A stretch of DNA of 64,000 nucleotides from Pseudomonas sp. L5B5 (GTDB lineage: Bacteria; Pseudomonadota; Gammaproteobacteria; Pseudomonadales; Pseudomonadaceae): positions 6,187,501 to 6,251,500 of the forward strand of contig NZ_CP084742.1 in NCBI RefSeq assembly GCF_020520285.1. The letters run 5' to 3'. Below, one piece after another: positions 53,739 through 61,966 of this stretch (within the stretch, counting starts at the first letter, position 1; every line of letters begins with the position of its first letter). The translations under genes were made by a program, and so were the position numbers. Under the pieces are notes generated by a model. That model saw only the letters and a program-made list of their open reading frames with translations. It did not search any database and was not told where the DNA came from.

Positions 53739-54710
53739 ATGCCGAAAGTTCTCAATGGAAATCTCGACGCCCTCAAGGTCCTGCTGGCCGTGATGGTGGT
53801 CACGCTGCATTGCAAGCTGCTGGGGGGCAACTACACCTGGGCCGGCTACCTGTTGTGCAACGGCCTGTTTCGGGTAGCGGTGCCGACCTTCTTCATCATC
53901 AACGGCTACTACCTGTACCAGACCCTGCAGGGTGGCCACTCCTTCGGCCAGTGGTTCAAGCGCGGCTTGCTGATCTACCTGTTCTGGATGCTGGTCTACA
54001 GCCCGCAATACGTCGACCCGGCAACCATCGCCAGCCTGGGCGGGATACTGGGGGTCGTGAAGAAGTTGCTGATCGGCTATTTCCACCTCTGGTACCTGCT
54101 GGGCATGCTCGGTGGCGGACTGATCTTGCTGATGCTGCGCAACTGGCGCTCGCCGGCCCTGGTCGGCCTGGCCCTGGTGGCGTTCCTGATCGGCCTGTGC
54201 CTGCAATACGCGCGGGTCTATTTCGAGCTGCCCAACGCCTTTCTCCAGCACTTCAACCAGAACGACTACACGGCGCGCAACTTCGTGTTCATGGGGTTTC
54301 CGTTCATGGCCATCGGTTTTCTCTGTGCCCGCCATGAGTTGGCGCAGCGCATTGGCCGCCCGTTGCTATGGGGCTGGCTGGTGCTTGGGCTGGTGCTGAT
54401 CCTGGGCGAGGCTGCGCTGAATTTCGCGCTGCGGGCCGATGTCGAGCAGAACTTCGACTTCCTTGCCTCGCTGCTGGTGATTACCCCCGCGCTGTTCCTG
54501 TTGCCCCAGGCGTACTTCCGGGCCAGCCACAGCAACTTTCCGGCCAAGCTGTCGTCGGCGGTGTATTACGTGCATCCCTGGTTCGTCTATGGTGCGCTGT
54601 CGGCGGGCATGGTCTATGGCAACCTGATGGCGGTCGTGGTGCTGGTGCTGGCGTTCGCGGTGGCGCCGTTGCTGATCCTGGCCAGCCGCCGCGTGCGTTT
54701 CATCCTGTGA
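53739..54710 (+). CDS. Acyltransferase family 3 membrane protein (2)
   Basis: A 323-residue polytopic protein of the same superfamily but another subgroup: LNGNLDALKVLLAVMVVTLHC at the start with the His near residue 24, RVAVPTFFIINGYYL, FHLWYLLGMLGGGL (the His-x-Trp-Tyr-Leu motif), and SSAVYYVHPWFVY at the end. It resembles WecH-type or PslL-like O-acetyltransferases. It is probably co-transcribed with the preceding acyltransferase. The acceptor is unknown. Confidence 0.85.
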   Translation: MPKVLNGNLDALKVLLAVMVVTLHCKLLGGNYTWAGYLLCNGLFRVAVPTFFIINGYYLYQTLQGGHSFGQWFKRGLLIYLFWMLVYSPQYVDPATIASLGGILGVVKKLLIGYFHLWYLLGMLGGGLILLMLRNWRSPALVGLALVAFLIGLCLQYARVYFELPNAFLQHFNQNDYTARNFVFMGFPFMAIGFLCARHELAQRIGRPLLWGWLVLGLVLILGEAALNFALRADVEQNFDFLASLLVITPALFLLPQAYFRASHSNFPAKLSSAVYYVHPWFVYGALSAGMVYGNLMAVVVLVLAFAVAPLLILASRRVRFIL

Positions 54711-54784
54711 TGGGGCGGGTCGACGGTGTTTTCTTCCAGGCCCTACAATGAGTGCCTGTTCCTCATTTCAATGGTTGCCCTGTC

Positions 54785-55021
54785 ATGCCCCCTGAATGCC
54801 AATTGTTCGGCACCCTTGGTTGCCACCTGTGCGAACTGGCCGAGGCCGAACTGATGCCACTGGTGGAGCACGGCCTGATGGTCGAGCTGGTGGACATTGC
54901 CGAGAGCCAGGTACTGTTCGACACCTACGGCCTGCGTATCCCGGTGTTGCGCCGGGTGGACAATGGTGCCGAGCTGGGCTGGCCCTTCGACGGCGAGCAA
55001 GTGGTGGCGTTCCTGCGCTGA
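54785..55021 (+). CDS. Glutaredoxin-like protein (DUF836)
   Basis: A 78-residue thioredoxin-fold protein of the Glrx-like DUF836 family. It reads LFGTLGCHLCELAEAELMPL with a CxxC (GCHLC), then VELVDIAESQVLFDTYGLRIPVLRR with the cis-Pro, and ends with EQVVAFLR. It probably acts as a small disulfide reductase or thiol carrier. The start is the ATG before PPECQLF; an upstream in-frame codon adds 11 residues. Confidence 0.8.
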   Translation: MPPECQLFGTLGCHLCELAEAELMPLVEHGLMVELVDIAESQVLFDTYGLRIPVLRRVDNGAELGWPFDGEQVVAFLR

Positions 55022-55097
55022 AAGCGACTCGCATGCGATGGGCCTCCGCCCGTCGCCCTTGCCTGGATTTCGTTGGCGAGATCAGTCGATTCGGTTA

Positions 55098-55113
55098 CTG
55101 TATGCATATACAG
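55098..55113. promoter_or_regulatory. LexA (SOS) box CTGTATGCATATACAG
   Basis: A full CTG-N10-CAG LexA site with the preferred CTGTAT and ATACAG arms. It lies 19 bases before the start of the UmuD-like gene, over the likely promoter. This predicts DNA-damage induction of that gene and perhaps the next one. Confidence 0.88.
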
Positions 55114-55131
55114 CAACCGAGGAATCTCGTC

Positions 55132-55569
55132 ATGTCTCTCACCTTCCTGACCAGTATCGGGAGTTCGCAGCCGTTGCCAGCCCAGCTCCTGGCGCTGGAC
55201 CACAGTGAACCGGCCGATGAGCCGAGCGGCAGTGGTTTCTCCCTGGACCGGACCCTGGGCCTGGGTGCTCCGCAGATCCATGGCCTGCTGGTGGATGACG
55301 ACAACCTGCTGGGGTTCGGCATGTACCCCGGCGACCGCCTGATTGTCGACCGCTCTGCCACGCCGGTGGTGGATCAATACCTGGTCGTGCGAACTGCGGG
55401 TTCCAGCGAATATTCGTTGCGCCTGCTGGCACCCGATCCCCGTGGCGGGTTGTTGCTCAAGGCTGCGCGGCCGTCAATCCCTTCCATTGTCCTGGATGAC
55501 CTGGGTTCGATCGAGATCTGGGGCGTGGTGCTGTGGGTGGTCAGTTACGTGGGGCGCAAGCAGCCCTGA
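55132..55569 (+). CDS. UmuD-like S24 protein with replaced catalytic residues
   Basis: A 145-residue LexA/UmuD-family protein. The C-terminal half aligns by eye with E. coli UmuD: LLVDDDNLLGFGMYPGDRLIVD corresponds to the GDSM...GDLLIVD block, and EIWGVVLWVVSYV to the end. At the catalytic Ser60 place stands Asn58, and at Lys97 stands Arg97, with the same spacing to GDxLIVD. The Cys-Gly or Ala-Gly cleavage site is not seen. So self-cleavage is unlikely. No umuC gene follows. A LexA box is upstream. It may be an SOS-induced modulator. Confidence 0.8.
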   Translation: MSLTFLTSIGSSQPLPAQLLALDHSEPADEPSGSGFSLDRTLGLGAPQIHGLLVDDDNLLGFGMYPGDRLIVDRSATPVVDQYLVVRTAGSSEYSLRLLAPDPRGGLLLKAARPSIPSIVLDDLGSIEIWGVVLWVVSYVGRKQP

Positions 55570-55606
55570 TGAGTGTGGTGGACGCTTCAAACCGTTAAAG
55601 GAATAG

Positions 55607-55927
55607 ATGATGGTCAATGTCGAACAACTGAAAAACAGCGTGAACAGCATGTCCCCCGACGTGCTTCGCGAAGCGGTGCATGAAATGCGCCTGGACGGGT
55701 TGGTCACCGAAGGCAAGACGCCCTTCAACAAGCTGCACTTCAACACCTGTTTCGCCGAGATCGAAGCCCTGTTCCAGCGTGCCGGATACCATCGACAACT
55801 GGATGTGGTGGGTTACCAGGGGTTGCTGTATGCCCTCTATGACCCTGCTCGCTGGGAGGCCGTGGACGTGCTGCGCTGGCTCAAGGAGTTCACCGAGGCT
55901 GCTGCGGCCCGGCAATCCTGTGCCTGA
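55607..55927 (+). CDS. Conserved hypothetical protein after the SOS gene
   Basis: A 106-residue soluble protein (105 if the second ATG at 55610 is used). I do not recognise a family. It appears mostly helical (VEQLKNSVNSMSPDVLREAVHEMRLDG, AEIEALFQRAGYHRQ, ARWEAVDVLRWLKEFTEAAA), with two cysteines. An AAAGGA site lies before ATG. It follows the UmuD-like gene by 37 bp without a terminator, so SOS co-induction is possible. Confidence 0.65.
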   Translation: MMVNVEQLKNSVNSMSPDVLREAVHEMRLDGLVTEGKTPFNKLHFNTCFAEIEALFQRAGYHRQLDVVGYQGLLYALYDPARWEAVDVLRWLKEFTEAAAARQSCA

Positions 55928-56005
55928 TGGGGGGAAACTCTTTCTAGGCTGTGGGGGATCGCTGTTGGATAATGCCGCCTTGCATTGATTCCTCGAGTTT
56001 TTTGT

Positions 56006-56896
56006 ATGTCTTGCGCGAGCTTTTCTGCTGCACAGCACCAGGCCAGCACTTTGTACCTGCCTCCAGGTCCCTGGGCGACCGTGCTGGACTGCCTGTGTGA
56101 TCACTTCAAGGCCATCAGCCGTGAACAATGGCTGGATCGTATTGCCCGGGGCCGGGTGCTGGACGGGAAGGGGCAGCCCATCGACCTGGACCTGGCCTAC
56201 CGCGAAGGTTTGCTGATCCACTATTTTCGCGAGGTGCCGGATGAAAAGGTGATCCCGGTAGTGGAAACGATCCTGTATGCCGACGAACATCTGGTGGTCG
56301 CGGACAAACCGCACTTCCTGCCGGTGACCCCCGCGGGCGAGTATGTCGAACAGACCCTGCTGCGGCGGCTGATCCGGCGCCTGGACAACCCGCACCTGGT
56401 CCCCCTGCATCGCATCGACCGGCATACGGCAGGGTTGGTGTTGTTCTCCGCCAACCCAGGTAGCCGTTCGGCCTACCAGGCGCTTTTCCCCACCCGGCAG
56501 ATCGAGAAACGTTACGAAGCGATCGCCGGAGCTTTGCCTGATCTGCATTTTCCGCTTTTGCACAAGAGCCGGCTGGTGGATGGTGAGCCTTTCTTTCGCA
56601 TGCAGGAGGCCCCAGGGGCGAGCAACACCGAGACCCTGGTCGAAGTCCGGGAAAAGCAGGGTGACTTGTGGCGTTACGGGTTGTATCCGGTAACGGGCAA
56701 GAAGCACCAGCTGCGGGTGCACATGAGCGCCCTGGGTGCTGCGATCTGCAATGACCCGTTTTATCCGCAAGTTCTCAAGGACGTCGAGGACGACCTGGCC
56801 AAGCCACTGAAGCTATTGGCCCAGGGCTTGAGCTTCATCGACCCGCTGACTGGCCAGCAGCGCGAGTTCGAGAGTGGCCTTCGCCTCGACTGGTGA
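56006..56896 (+). CDS. RluA-family pseudouridine synthase
   Basis: A 296-residue pseudouridine synthase. The catalytic motif is VPLHRIDRHTAGLVLFS with the Asp of HRID; ADKPHFLPVTPAG and PVTGKKHQLRVHMSALG are the other RluA blocks. It isomerises uridine in rRNA or tRNA; the site is not evident. A few pseudomonad proteins of this type are called TruC-like. The start is the ATG before SCASFSA; a TTG 21 bases upstream is also possible. It ends before a long two-way terminator. Confidence 0.85.
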   Translation: MSCASFSAAQHQASTLYLPPGPWATVLDCLCDHFKAISREQWLDRIARGRVLDGKGQPIDLDLAYREGLLIHYFREVPDEKVIPVVETILYADEHLVVADKPHFLPVTPAGEYVEQTLLRRLIRRLDNPHLVPLHRIDRHTAGLVLFSANPGSRSAYQALFPTRQIEKRYEAIAGALPDLHFPLLHKSRLVDGEPFFRMQEAPGASNTETLVEVREKQGDLWRYGLYPVTGKKHQLRVHMSALGAAICNDPFYPQVLKDVEDDLAKPLKLLAQGLSFIDPLTGQQREFESGLRLDW

Positions 56897-56910
56897 ATAC
56901 CCAGGCCGCA

Positions 56911-56950
56911 GAAACGATAAAACCCGCACCAGGCGGGTTTTATCGTTTTC
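56911..56950. terminator. Long two-way terminator
   Basis: Arms AAACGATAAAACCCGC and its complement, with loop ACCAG. The A/T-rich flanks give a T-tract on both strands. It ends the pseudouridine synthase gene and, in the other direction, the small lipoprotein gene. Confidence 0.92.
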
Positions 56951-56969
56951 AGATCGGCAGTCGCCAGGC

Positions 56970-57191
56970 TTACAGCTCCTTGACGGTACGCACCTGGTCC
57001 TTGTTGATACGGGTGCGCTTGCCATCCAGCTGTTCGAATTCGTAGAAGCCCGAGTCATTGTCGAATTTAGGGGTGTCCACAGCCTGGATTTCGCGACCGT
57101 CATTCAGGGTGATCACTGTCGGCGATGCGCAACCGGCGAGAGTGGCAAGGCCCAATGCGAGCATGAAAGTGGCGAGGGTCCGTTGAGTCAT
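56970..57191 (-). CDS. YgdI/YgdR-like small lipoprotein
   Basis: A 73-residue protein with a lipoprotein signal (MLALGLATLAGC; the lipobox Cys is near residue 21) followed by SPTVITLNDGREIQAVDTPKFD and GFYEFEQLDGKRTRINKDQV, the small SH3-like fold of the YgdI/YgdR (DUF903) family. Its role is unknown; it should be anchored in the envelope. The start is the ATG before TQRTLATF. Confidence 0.88.
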   Translation of the reverse strand: MTQRTLATFMLALGLATLAGCASPTVITLNDGREIQAVDTPKFDNDSGFYEFEQLDGKRTRINKDQVRTVKEL

Positions 57192-57435
57192 TGTATGTCT
57201 CCGAAATGAGTACTTTTGAGTGCTGGTCTTCAGACGTATACAACGTCTGCAAGTTCCTTGGCCAGGGACATTCTGCCACGTTGGCGGGACGATCGCAGGC
57301 GTTCGCTGGTACGAGTCGTACATTGAGTCTGATTGCCCCACGAGGGCCAGGTTCCGCCTGGCCGCCGTGGCGCGGCGGGGAGCCAGGGTGCTGTGATATA
57401 ACACCGGCCTGTTTCCCCATCACTGGATCGAGCCT

Positions 57436-57975
57436 ATGAAAGCCAAGGCTGATGTACCTTTTGCTCCGCTGAACATCGCCGTGTTGACTGTCAGCGACAC
57501 CCGCACCCTGGACACCGATACCTCCGGCCAGCTCTTCGTCGAGCGCCTGGGTGCGGCGGGTCACCGCCTGGCGGCGCGGGTCCTGCTCAAGGATGACCTG
57601 TACAAGATCCGTGCGCAGGTCGCCACCTGGATCGCCGATGATCAGGTGCAGGTGGTGCTGATTACCGGCGGTACCGGTTTTACCGGACGCGACAGTACCC
57701 CGGAAGCGGTGGCCTGCCTGCTGGACAAGCAGGTTGACGGGTTCGGTGAGCTGTTCCGGCAGATTTCCGTGGCGGACATCGGCACTTCCACTGTGCAGTC
57801 GCGGGCACTGGCCGGCCTGGCCAACGGCACCCTGGTCTGTTGTCTGCCGGGCTCCACCAACGCGGTGCGGACCGGCTGGGACGGGATCCTTGCCGAGCAG
57901 CTGGACTCGCGGCATCGGCCCTGCAACTTCGTTCCTCACCTGAAACAGGCGGCACCCTGTGAATCCCGTGGATAA
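57436..57975 (+). CDS. moaB: Molybdenum cofactor biosynthesis protein MoaB
   Basis: A 179-residue MoaB/Mog-fold protein: APLNIAVLTVSDTRTLDTDTSG at the start, VLITGGTGFTGRDSTPEA (GGTG active loop) and CLPGSTNAVRTGWD. It adenylylates molybdopterin before metal insertion. Its last codons overlap the start of moeA by 17 bases. The pair moaB-moeA forms a unit. Confidence 0.94.
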   Translation: MKAKADVPFAPLNIAVLTVSDTRTLDTDTSGQLFVERLGAAGHRLAARVLLKDDLYKIRAQVATWIADDQVQVVLITGGTGFTGRDSTPEAVACLLDKQVDGFGELFRQISVADIGTSTVQSRALAGLANGTLVCCLPGSTNAVRTGWDGILAEQLDSRHRPCNFVPHLKQAAPCESRG

Positions 57976-59185
57976 GCCGGGCAAGCTCGGGACCCTGATG
58001 CCGGTGGAGGAGGCGCTCGAGCGCCTGCTGGCGATGGCCGAGGCGGCGCCCATCCTCGAGCGTGAGCGCGTGCCGCTGGCCGCCACCGAAGGGCGGGTGC
58101 TGGCCGAGGCACTGGTGTCCGGCCTGGACCTGCCGCCCTGGCCCAACAGCGCCATGGATGGGTATGCCCTGCGCCTGGAAGACTGGAAGGGCGAGCCCTT
58201 GTCGATCAGCCAGCGGATCTTTGCCGGGCAGTCCCCGGAACCGCTGCAGCCGGGGACCTGTGCACGAATCTTTACCGGGGCCCCGGTGCCGGCCGGCGCG
58301 GATTGCGTCGAGATGCAGGAGAACGCCCAGGTCGAGGGCGATCAGCGGGTACGTTTCACCGAGCCGCTTAAGGCTGGACAGAACATCCGCCCCCAGGGTC
58401 AGGAAACCACTGTCGGCGAACAGATCCTGGTGGCGGGTACGCGCCTGGGCCCAATAGAGCAGGGGCTGGTAGCCTCCCTGGGGTTTTCCGAGCTGGAGGT
58501 GGTACGGCGGGTGCGAGTGGCTGTCCTGTCCACCGGTGACGAACTGGTGGAGCCAGGCCAAGCCCTGGGGCCAGGGCAGATCTACAACAGCAACCGGGTG
58601 TTGCTGTGCAGCTGGCTGCAGCGCCTGGGCTGCGAAGTACTGGACGCCGGGATCCTGCCTGATGACCTGGAGGCAACCCGTCAGTGCCTGGCGGGCCTCA
58701 AGGATGTCGATCTGATCCTGTCCACCGGCGGTGTCTCGGTAGGCGAAGCGGATTTCCTTGGCCTGGCCCTGCGCGAGGCGGGCGAGCTGGCGTTATGGAA
58801 GCTGGCGATCAAGCCCGGCAAGCCCCTGACCTTCGGGCACTTCCAGGGCGTACCGGTGATTGGCCTGCCGGGAAATCCGGCATCGACCCTGGTGACGTTC
58901 GCCTTGCTGGCGCGTCCCTACCTACTGCGGCGCCAGGGCGTACAACAGGTCCAGCCGTTACGCTTCCAGGTAGTGGCCGGTTTTGCCTGGCCCCAGCCGG
59001 GCAATCGTCGCGAATACCTGCGGGGCCGGCTCGAGGGTGGACGGGCGATCATCTATCGCAACCAGAGCTCGGGAGTCCTGCGTAGCGCAGCCTGGGCGGA
59101 AGGCCTGGTGGAAGTGCTCGAAGGGCGGACCCTGGCCGAAGGTGACCAGGTCACCTTCATTCCCCTGAGCGAACTGCTGGACTGA
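57959..59185 (+). CDS. moeA: Molybdopterin molybdenumtransferase MoeA
   Basis: A 408-residue MoeA with the four-domain layout: LPPWPNSAMDGYAL and RIFTGAPVPAGADCV early, VLSTGDELVEPG and ILSTGGVSVGEADF in the MoCF domain, GLPGNPASTLVTF, and the C-terminal beta domain. It inserts molybdate into adenylylated molybdopterin. The GTG start lies inside the end of moaB. A strong hairpin follows. Confidence 0.95.
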   Translation: MNPVDKPGKLGTLMPVEEALERLLAMAEAAPILERERVPLAATEGRVLAEALVSGLDLPPWPNSAMDGYALRLEDWKGEPLSISQRIFAGQSPEPLQPGTCARIFTGAPVPAGADCVEMQENAQVEGDQRVRFTEPLKAGQNIRPQGQETTVGEQILVAGTRLGPIEQGLVASLGFSELEVVRRVRVAVLSTGDELVEPGQALGPGQIYNSNRVLLCSWLQRLGCEVLDAGILPDDLEATRQCLAGLKDVDLILSTGGVSVGEADFLGLALREAGELALWKLAIKPGKPLTFGHFQGVPVIGLPGNPASTLVTFALLARPYLLRRQGVQQVQPLRFQVVAGFAWPQPGNRREYLRGRLEGGRAIIYRNQSSGVLRSAAWAEGLVEVLEGRTLAEGDQVTFIPLSELLD

Positions 59186-59189
59186 CCCT

Positions 59190-59226
59190 CTGGAGCAGGC
59201 CCTTGCCGGGCCGGGGCCTGCTCCAG
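59190..59226 (+). terminator. Hairpin after moeA
   Basis: A perfect 13-base stem CTGGAGCAGGCCC / GGGCCTGCTCCAG, 5 bases after the moeA stop and just before the small minus-strand gene. No T-run is visible. Confidence 0.6.
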
Positions 59227-59231
59227 GTCGT

Positions 59232-59471
59232 TCAGCGCAGCAGCAACAACAGCAGCAGGCCGAAACGGCTGTAGAAACCCCAGGTCACCAGGCCCGCCAC
59301 CAGTGCCGCTGCCAGTGCCAATTGAGCCATGCGCTTGAGCAGCGATGACAAGCGGGAATGCGGCGGCTGTGGTTCGCAGGCTTCCCGACTTGAAGGGCTG
59401 GCCAGCCAGGTGTTGTCCTTGATGTGGTTGAGCGACGAATGCGCTCGTGGATAGAACCCCTTGTCATTCAT
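59232..59471 (-). CDS. Small membrane protein of unknown function
   Basis: A 79-residue protein: polar N-terminal half, then hydrophobic parts RMAQLALAAALVAGLVTWGFY and FGLLLLLLLR. The last stretch ends in a Leu-run right at the C-terminus. No family is recognised. The coding sense is plausible from position between moeA and the polysaccharide operon and from the start MNDKGFYPR, but it is a weaker call. Confidence 0.55.
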   Translation of the reverse strand: MNDKGFYPRAHSSLNHIKDNTWLASPSSREACEPQPPHSRLSSLLKRMAQLALAAALVAGLVTWGFYSRFGLLLLLLLR

Positions 59472-59574
59472 GACCTTGTACTTCCCTGTTTGAGGCGTCA
59501 GTGCCTGGCATCCACAGTCACTGATCGGCCTTATCGGGTCAATTCGGGGAATTCTCTTTCTGCGGTCAGAAAAG

Positions 59575-60525
59575 TTACTGCTGCGGCCCTGGCTGGGGTC
59601 GAGCGTAGGGGCTGTCCCAGTAGCGTTTGTACATGCCCAATCGCTTTTTCAGGCCCAGGGGCAGGTAGCGTTCCTGTTGGCTGAGCTTGTAGGCGAACAG
59701 CTTCAGGGCGTTGCGCAGCAGCGACCCCGGCCACTGCGGCAGCCGTCCCGGGCCGAGGAACTGGAGCTCGGACCTGACGTAGCGCAGGCCCTCGCCGCCA
59801 GCGCCGCCGAAGGCCTGGCGGATCCACGGCTCACGGGCATGGAATACACCGATGTCGAAATAACGGCGGAACTCCTCCTTGAGGCTGTAGTTGTGAGAGT
59901 GACGGCAACAGGCACTGCCCTCATAGGCAACCTTCCAACCGGCCAGGAGCATCCTGGCCCCCACGTACATGTCTTCGGAAAGGATCACATGATTGGGAAA
60001 CCCCCCAACCTGCATCAGCGCCTCGCGGCGGTAGGCGCAGAAGGAGTTGGACATGAAGGCGGTCTTGATGCCTAGCACAGGCACATCGGCCAGGCTTTTC
60101 ACCTGGGACGTGGGCGGGTAGTTGAACAACCGTGCATGGCTGGCCAGGGGGCTGGCATCCAGGTGTGGCAGCTGGCGACCGCACACGGCGCCTACCTGTG
60201 CATCGGTGAAGGGTGCGACGATGTTGGCGATACCCTCGGCGTCGGCGAGGTAGGCATCCTGGGTCATGAACACATAGACGTCGTAGTCGGCATGGCGCTC
60301 CACCATCAACTGTCGAGTACCCCCGTGATTGAAGTCGCGGCTGTCGATGCGCAGCACGTGGGGGCAGCGTGACACGGCCAGTTCGTAGGTCCCGTCGCTG
60401 GAGCTGGAGTCGACGATCAGGGTGTCGAAGACCGCGCTCTGGATGGCCAGGGAGTCCAGTAGCCGTGCCAGGTCCCGGCAACCGTTGTAGGTGGGAATCA
60501 CACAAGCCACGCGCAGTGTCGACAT
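59575..60525 (-). CDS. Family 2 glycosyltransferase (rhamnosyltransferase-like)
   Basis: A 316-residue GT-A fold protein. VACVIPTYNGCRDLARLLDSL, DTLIVDSSSSDGTYEL and the acidic SEDMYVGARMLLAGW are GT2 marks, with HSHNYSLKEEFRRYFDIG later, a feature of rhamnosyltransferase-like members. It would add a sugar to a lipid-linked repeat unit at the cytoplasmic membrane. It is the last gene of the operon in this window, 16 bp after the flippase-like gene. Confidence 0.87.
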   Translation of the reverse strand: MSTLRVACVIPTYNGCRDLARLLDSLAIQSAVFDTLIVDSSSSDGTYELAVSRCPHVLRIDSRDFNHGGTRQLMVERHADYDVYVFMTQDAYLADAEGIANIVAPFTDAQVGAVCGRQLPHLDASPLASHARLFNYPPTSQVKSLADVPVLGIKTAFMSNSFCAYRREALMQVGGFPNHVILSEDMYVGARMLLAGWKVAYEGSACCRHSHNYSLKEEFRRYFDIGVFHAREPWIRQAFGGAGGEGLRYVRSELQFLGPGRLPQWPGSLLRNALKLFAYKLSQQERYLPLGLKKRLGMYKRYWDSPYARPQPGPQQ

Positions 60526-60541
60526 TGTCCATGCCTCCGGT

Positions 60542-61957
60542 TCAGGTCGGGTTCTGGCGCCAGGGCCGCAGCCAGGCCGCGAGGATCAGCAACAGCAGCA
60601 GGCCGCAGGCGCTGCTCAGGCCCAGTTGCCACCACATCGAGGTCAGCGGGTGCAGGACCAGCGCCGCCAGCGCCATGCCGCCCAGGCCGATCAGCCAGTG
60701 ACTGCGCCAGGGCACCAGCCCCAGCAACTGCTGGCGGCGCATCAGCAGCAGGCCGGTCAGGATTACCCCGCAGATCGCCGCCAGGGCAATGCCAATCAGA
60801 CCGAGGAAATAGGGCAGGGCGGCCAGCAGCAGGGCATTGAGCAGGCTGCCGGCCAGCTCGCAGTTGAGCGGCATGCGGGTGTCGCCGGCGGCGTAGGCGT
60901 AGCGTGCCAGCAAGGCGTTCCAGGCGCCGAACAGCAGCGGCACCGAGAACCAGGCCAAAAGCTCCGGCAAGGGGCTACCGGCCGCTTGATTGGGCAGCAA
61001 CAGGTGCACCAGCGCCGCTGCCGCGCCGATCAGCCCGACCACCGCTGGAATGGTCAGCAATGTGGCACTGCTCAGGCCCTTGCGCAGCAGGTCCAGGCGC
61101 TGTTCGCCGGAGCTGCCGCTCATCAGCCCGAGCAGTACCTGGTTGAGGCTCATCAGGGCGATCAGCGGCAGGTTGATCAGCTTGCGCGCCAGGTTGATCC
61201 AGGTCACCGCTCCTTCACCCAGCAATGAGGCCGCCATGCGCTCCAGCAGAGCCAGGCCCTGGCTGGCGAGGTTGCTGCTCAGCAGCGGGCCGATGCGTTG
61301 CAGCAGCTCGCGTGCGGCACCGGGCGCGGCCTGCATTCGCCAGGGCCGCCAGCCAGCACGCAGCAGGCTCGGCAACAGCACCATCGGCATCAGCAGGCTG
61401 CCCAGCACGCAAGCCGCAGCCAGCCCGGTGGGGGTCGCCGCGTGGTGCAGGCTTGCCAGGTAGATCACCGGTGGCAGGTTGAACAGCAGCGAGCCCAGGC
61501 CCGCCAGGACAAAACGGGCCCGGGCCTGCAGGGGCACGCAAAACAGGCCATGGAGGATGAACCCCGGGGCGCACCAGGCCAGCCAGTGCAGGCCGCCGCT
61601 GGCCAGGGCATAACCGTCGCTGCCCAGTCCGGGGCCGATCAGGCGTACCCACAGTGGCGCGCCGAGGCTCAGCAGCAGCGCCAGCAGCAGGCCACACAGC
61701 AACAGGCGTGGCGCCAGGGCACTGAGCCAGGCCTGTTGCTCCTCGGCCGAGCGCTGCTGGTACAACGGCAGCGCGGCGGCGCTCAGCAGGCCCGCGGCCA
61801 GGGCCATGCGCAGGGCCTCGGGAAGGAACATCGCCACCAGGAAACCGTCGCTCTGGCCACCGGCGCCCCAGGCCGCCACCAGCAGCCATTCACGGGCAAA
61901 GCCGGCCGCCAGGCCGGTCAGGGTGGCCAGGGTCAACCACAGCGTTGCGCCGAACAT
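60542..61957 (-). CDS. MurJ/PslK-like polysaccharide flippase
   Basis: A 471-residue polytopic protein (about 14 hydrophobic segments) of the MviN/MurJ branch of the MOP superfamily: AREWLLVAAWGAGGQSDGFLVAMFLPEALRMALAAGLLSAAALPLY at the start is the MurJ-type N-terminus. The housekeeping murJ gene is normally elsewhere, and the neighbours are polysaccharide genes, so I read this as an exopolysaccharide exporter like PslK, moving lipid-linked units across the inner membrane. Start ATG fits an operon spacing of 9 bp after the acyltransferase. Confidence 0.85.
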   Translation of the reverse strand: MFGATLWLTLATLTGLAAGFAREWLLVAAWGAGGQSDGFLVAMFLPEALRMALAAGLLSAAALPLYQQRSAEEQQAWLSALAPRLLLCGLLLALLLSLGAPLWVRLIGPGLGSDGYALASGGLHWLAWCAPGFILHGLFCVPLQARARFVLAGLGSLLFNLPPVIYLASLHHAATPTGLAAACVLGSLLMPMVLLPSLLRAGWRPWRMQAAPGAARELLQRIGPLLSSNLASQGLALLERMAASLLGEGAVTWINLARKLINLPLIALMSLNQVLLGLMSGSSGEQRLDLLRKGLSSATLLTIPAVVGLIGAAAALVHLLLPNQAAGSPLPELLAWFSVPLLFGAWNALLARYAYAAGDTRMPLNCELAGSLLNALLLAALPYFLGLIGIALAAICGVILTGLLLMRRQQLLGLVPWRSHWLIGLGGMALAALVLHPLTSMWWQLGLSSACGLLLLLILAAWLRPWRQNPT

Positions 61958-61966
61958 GGGCCGGGC

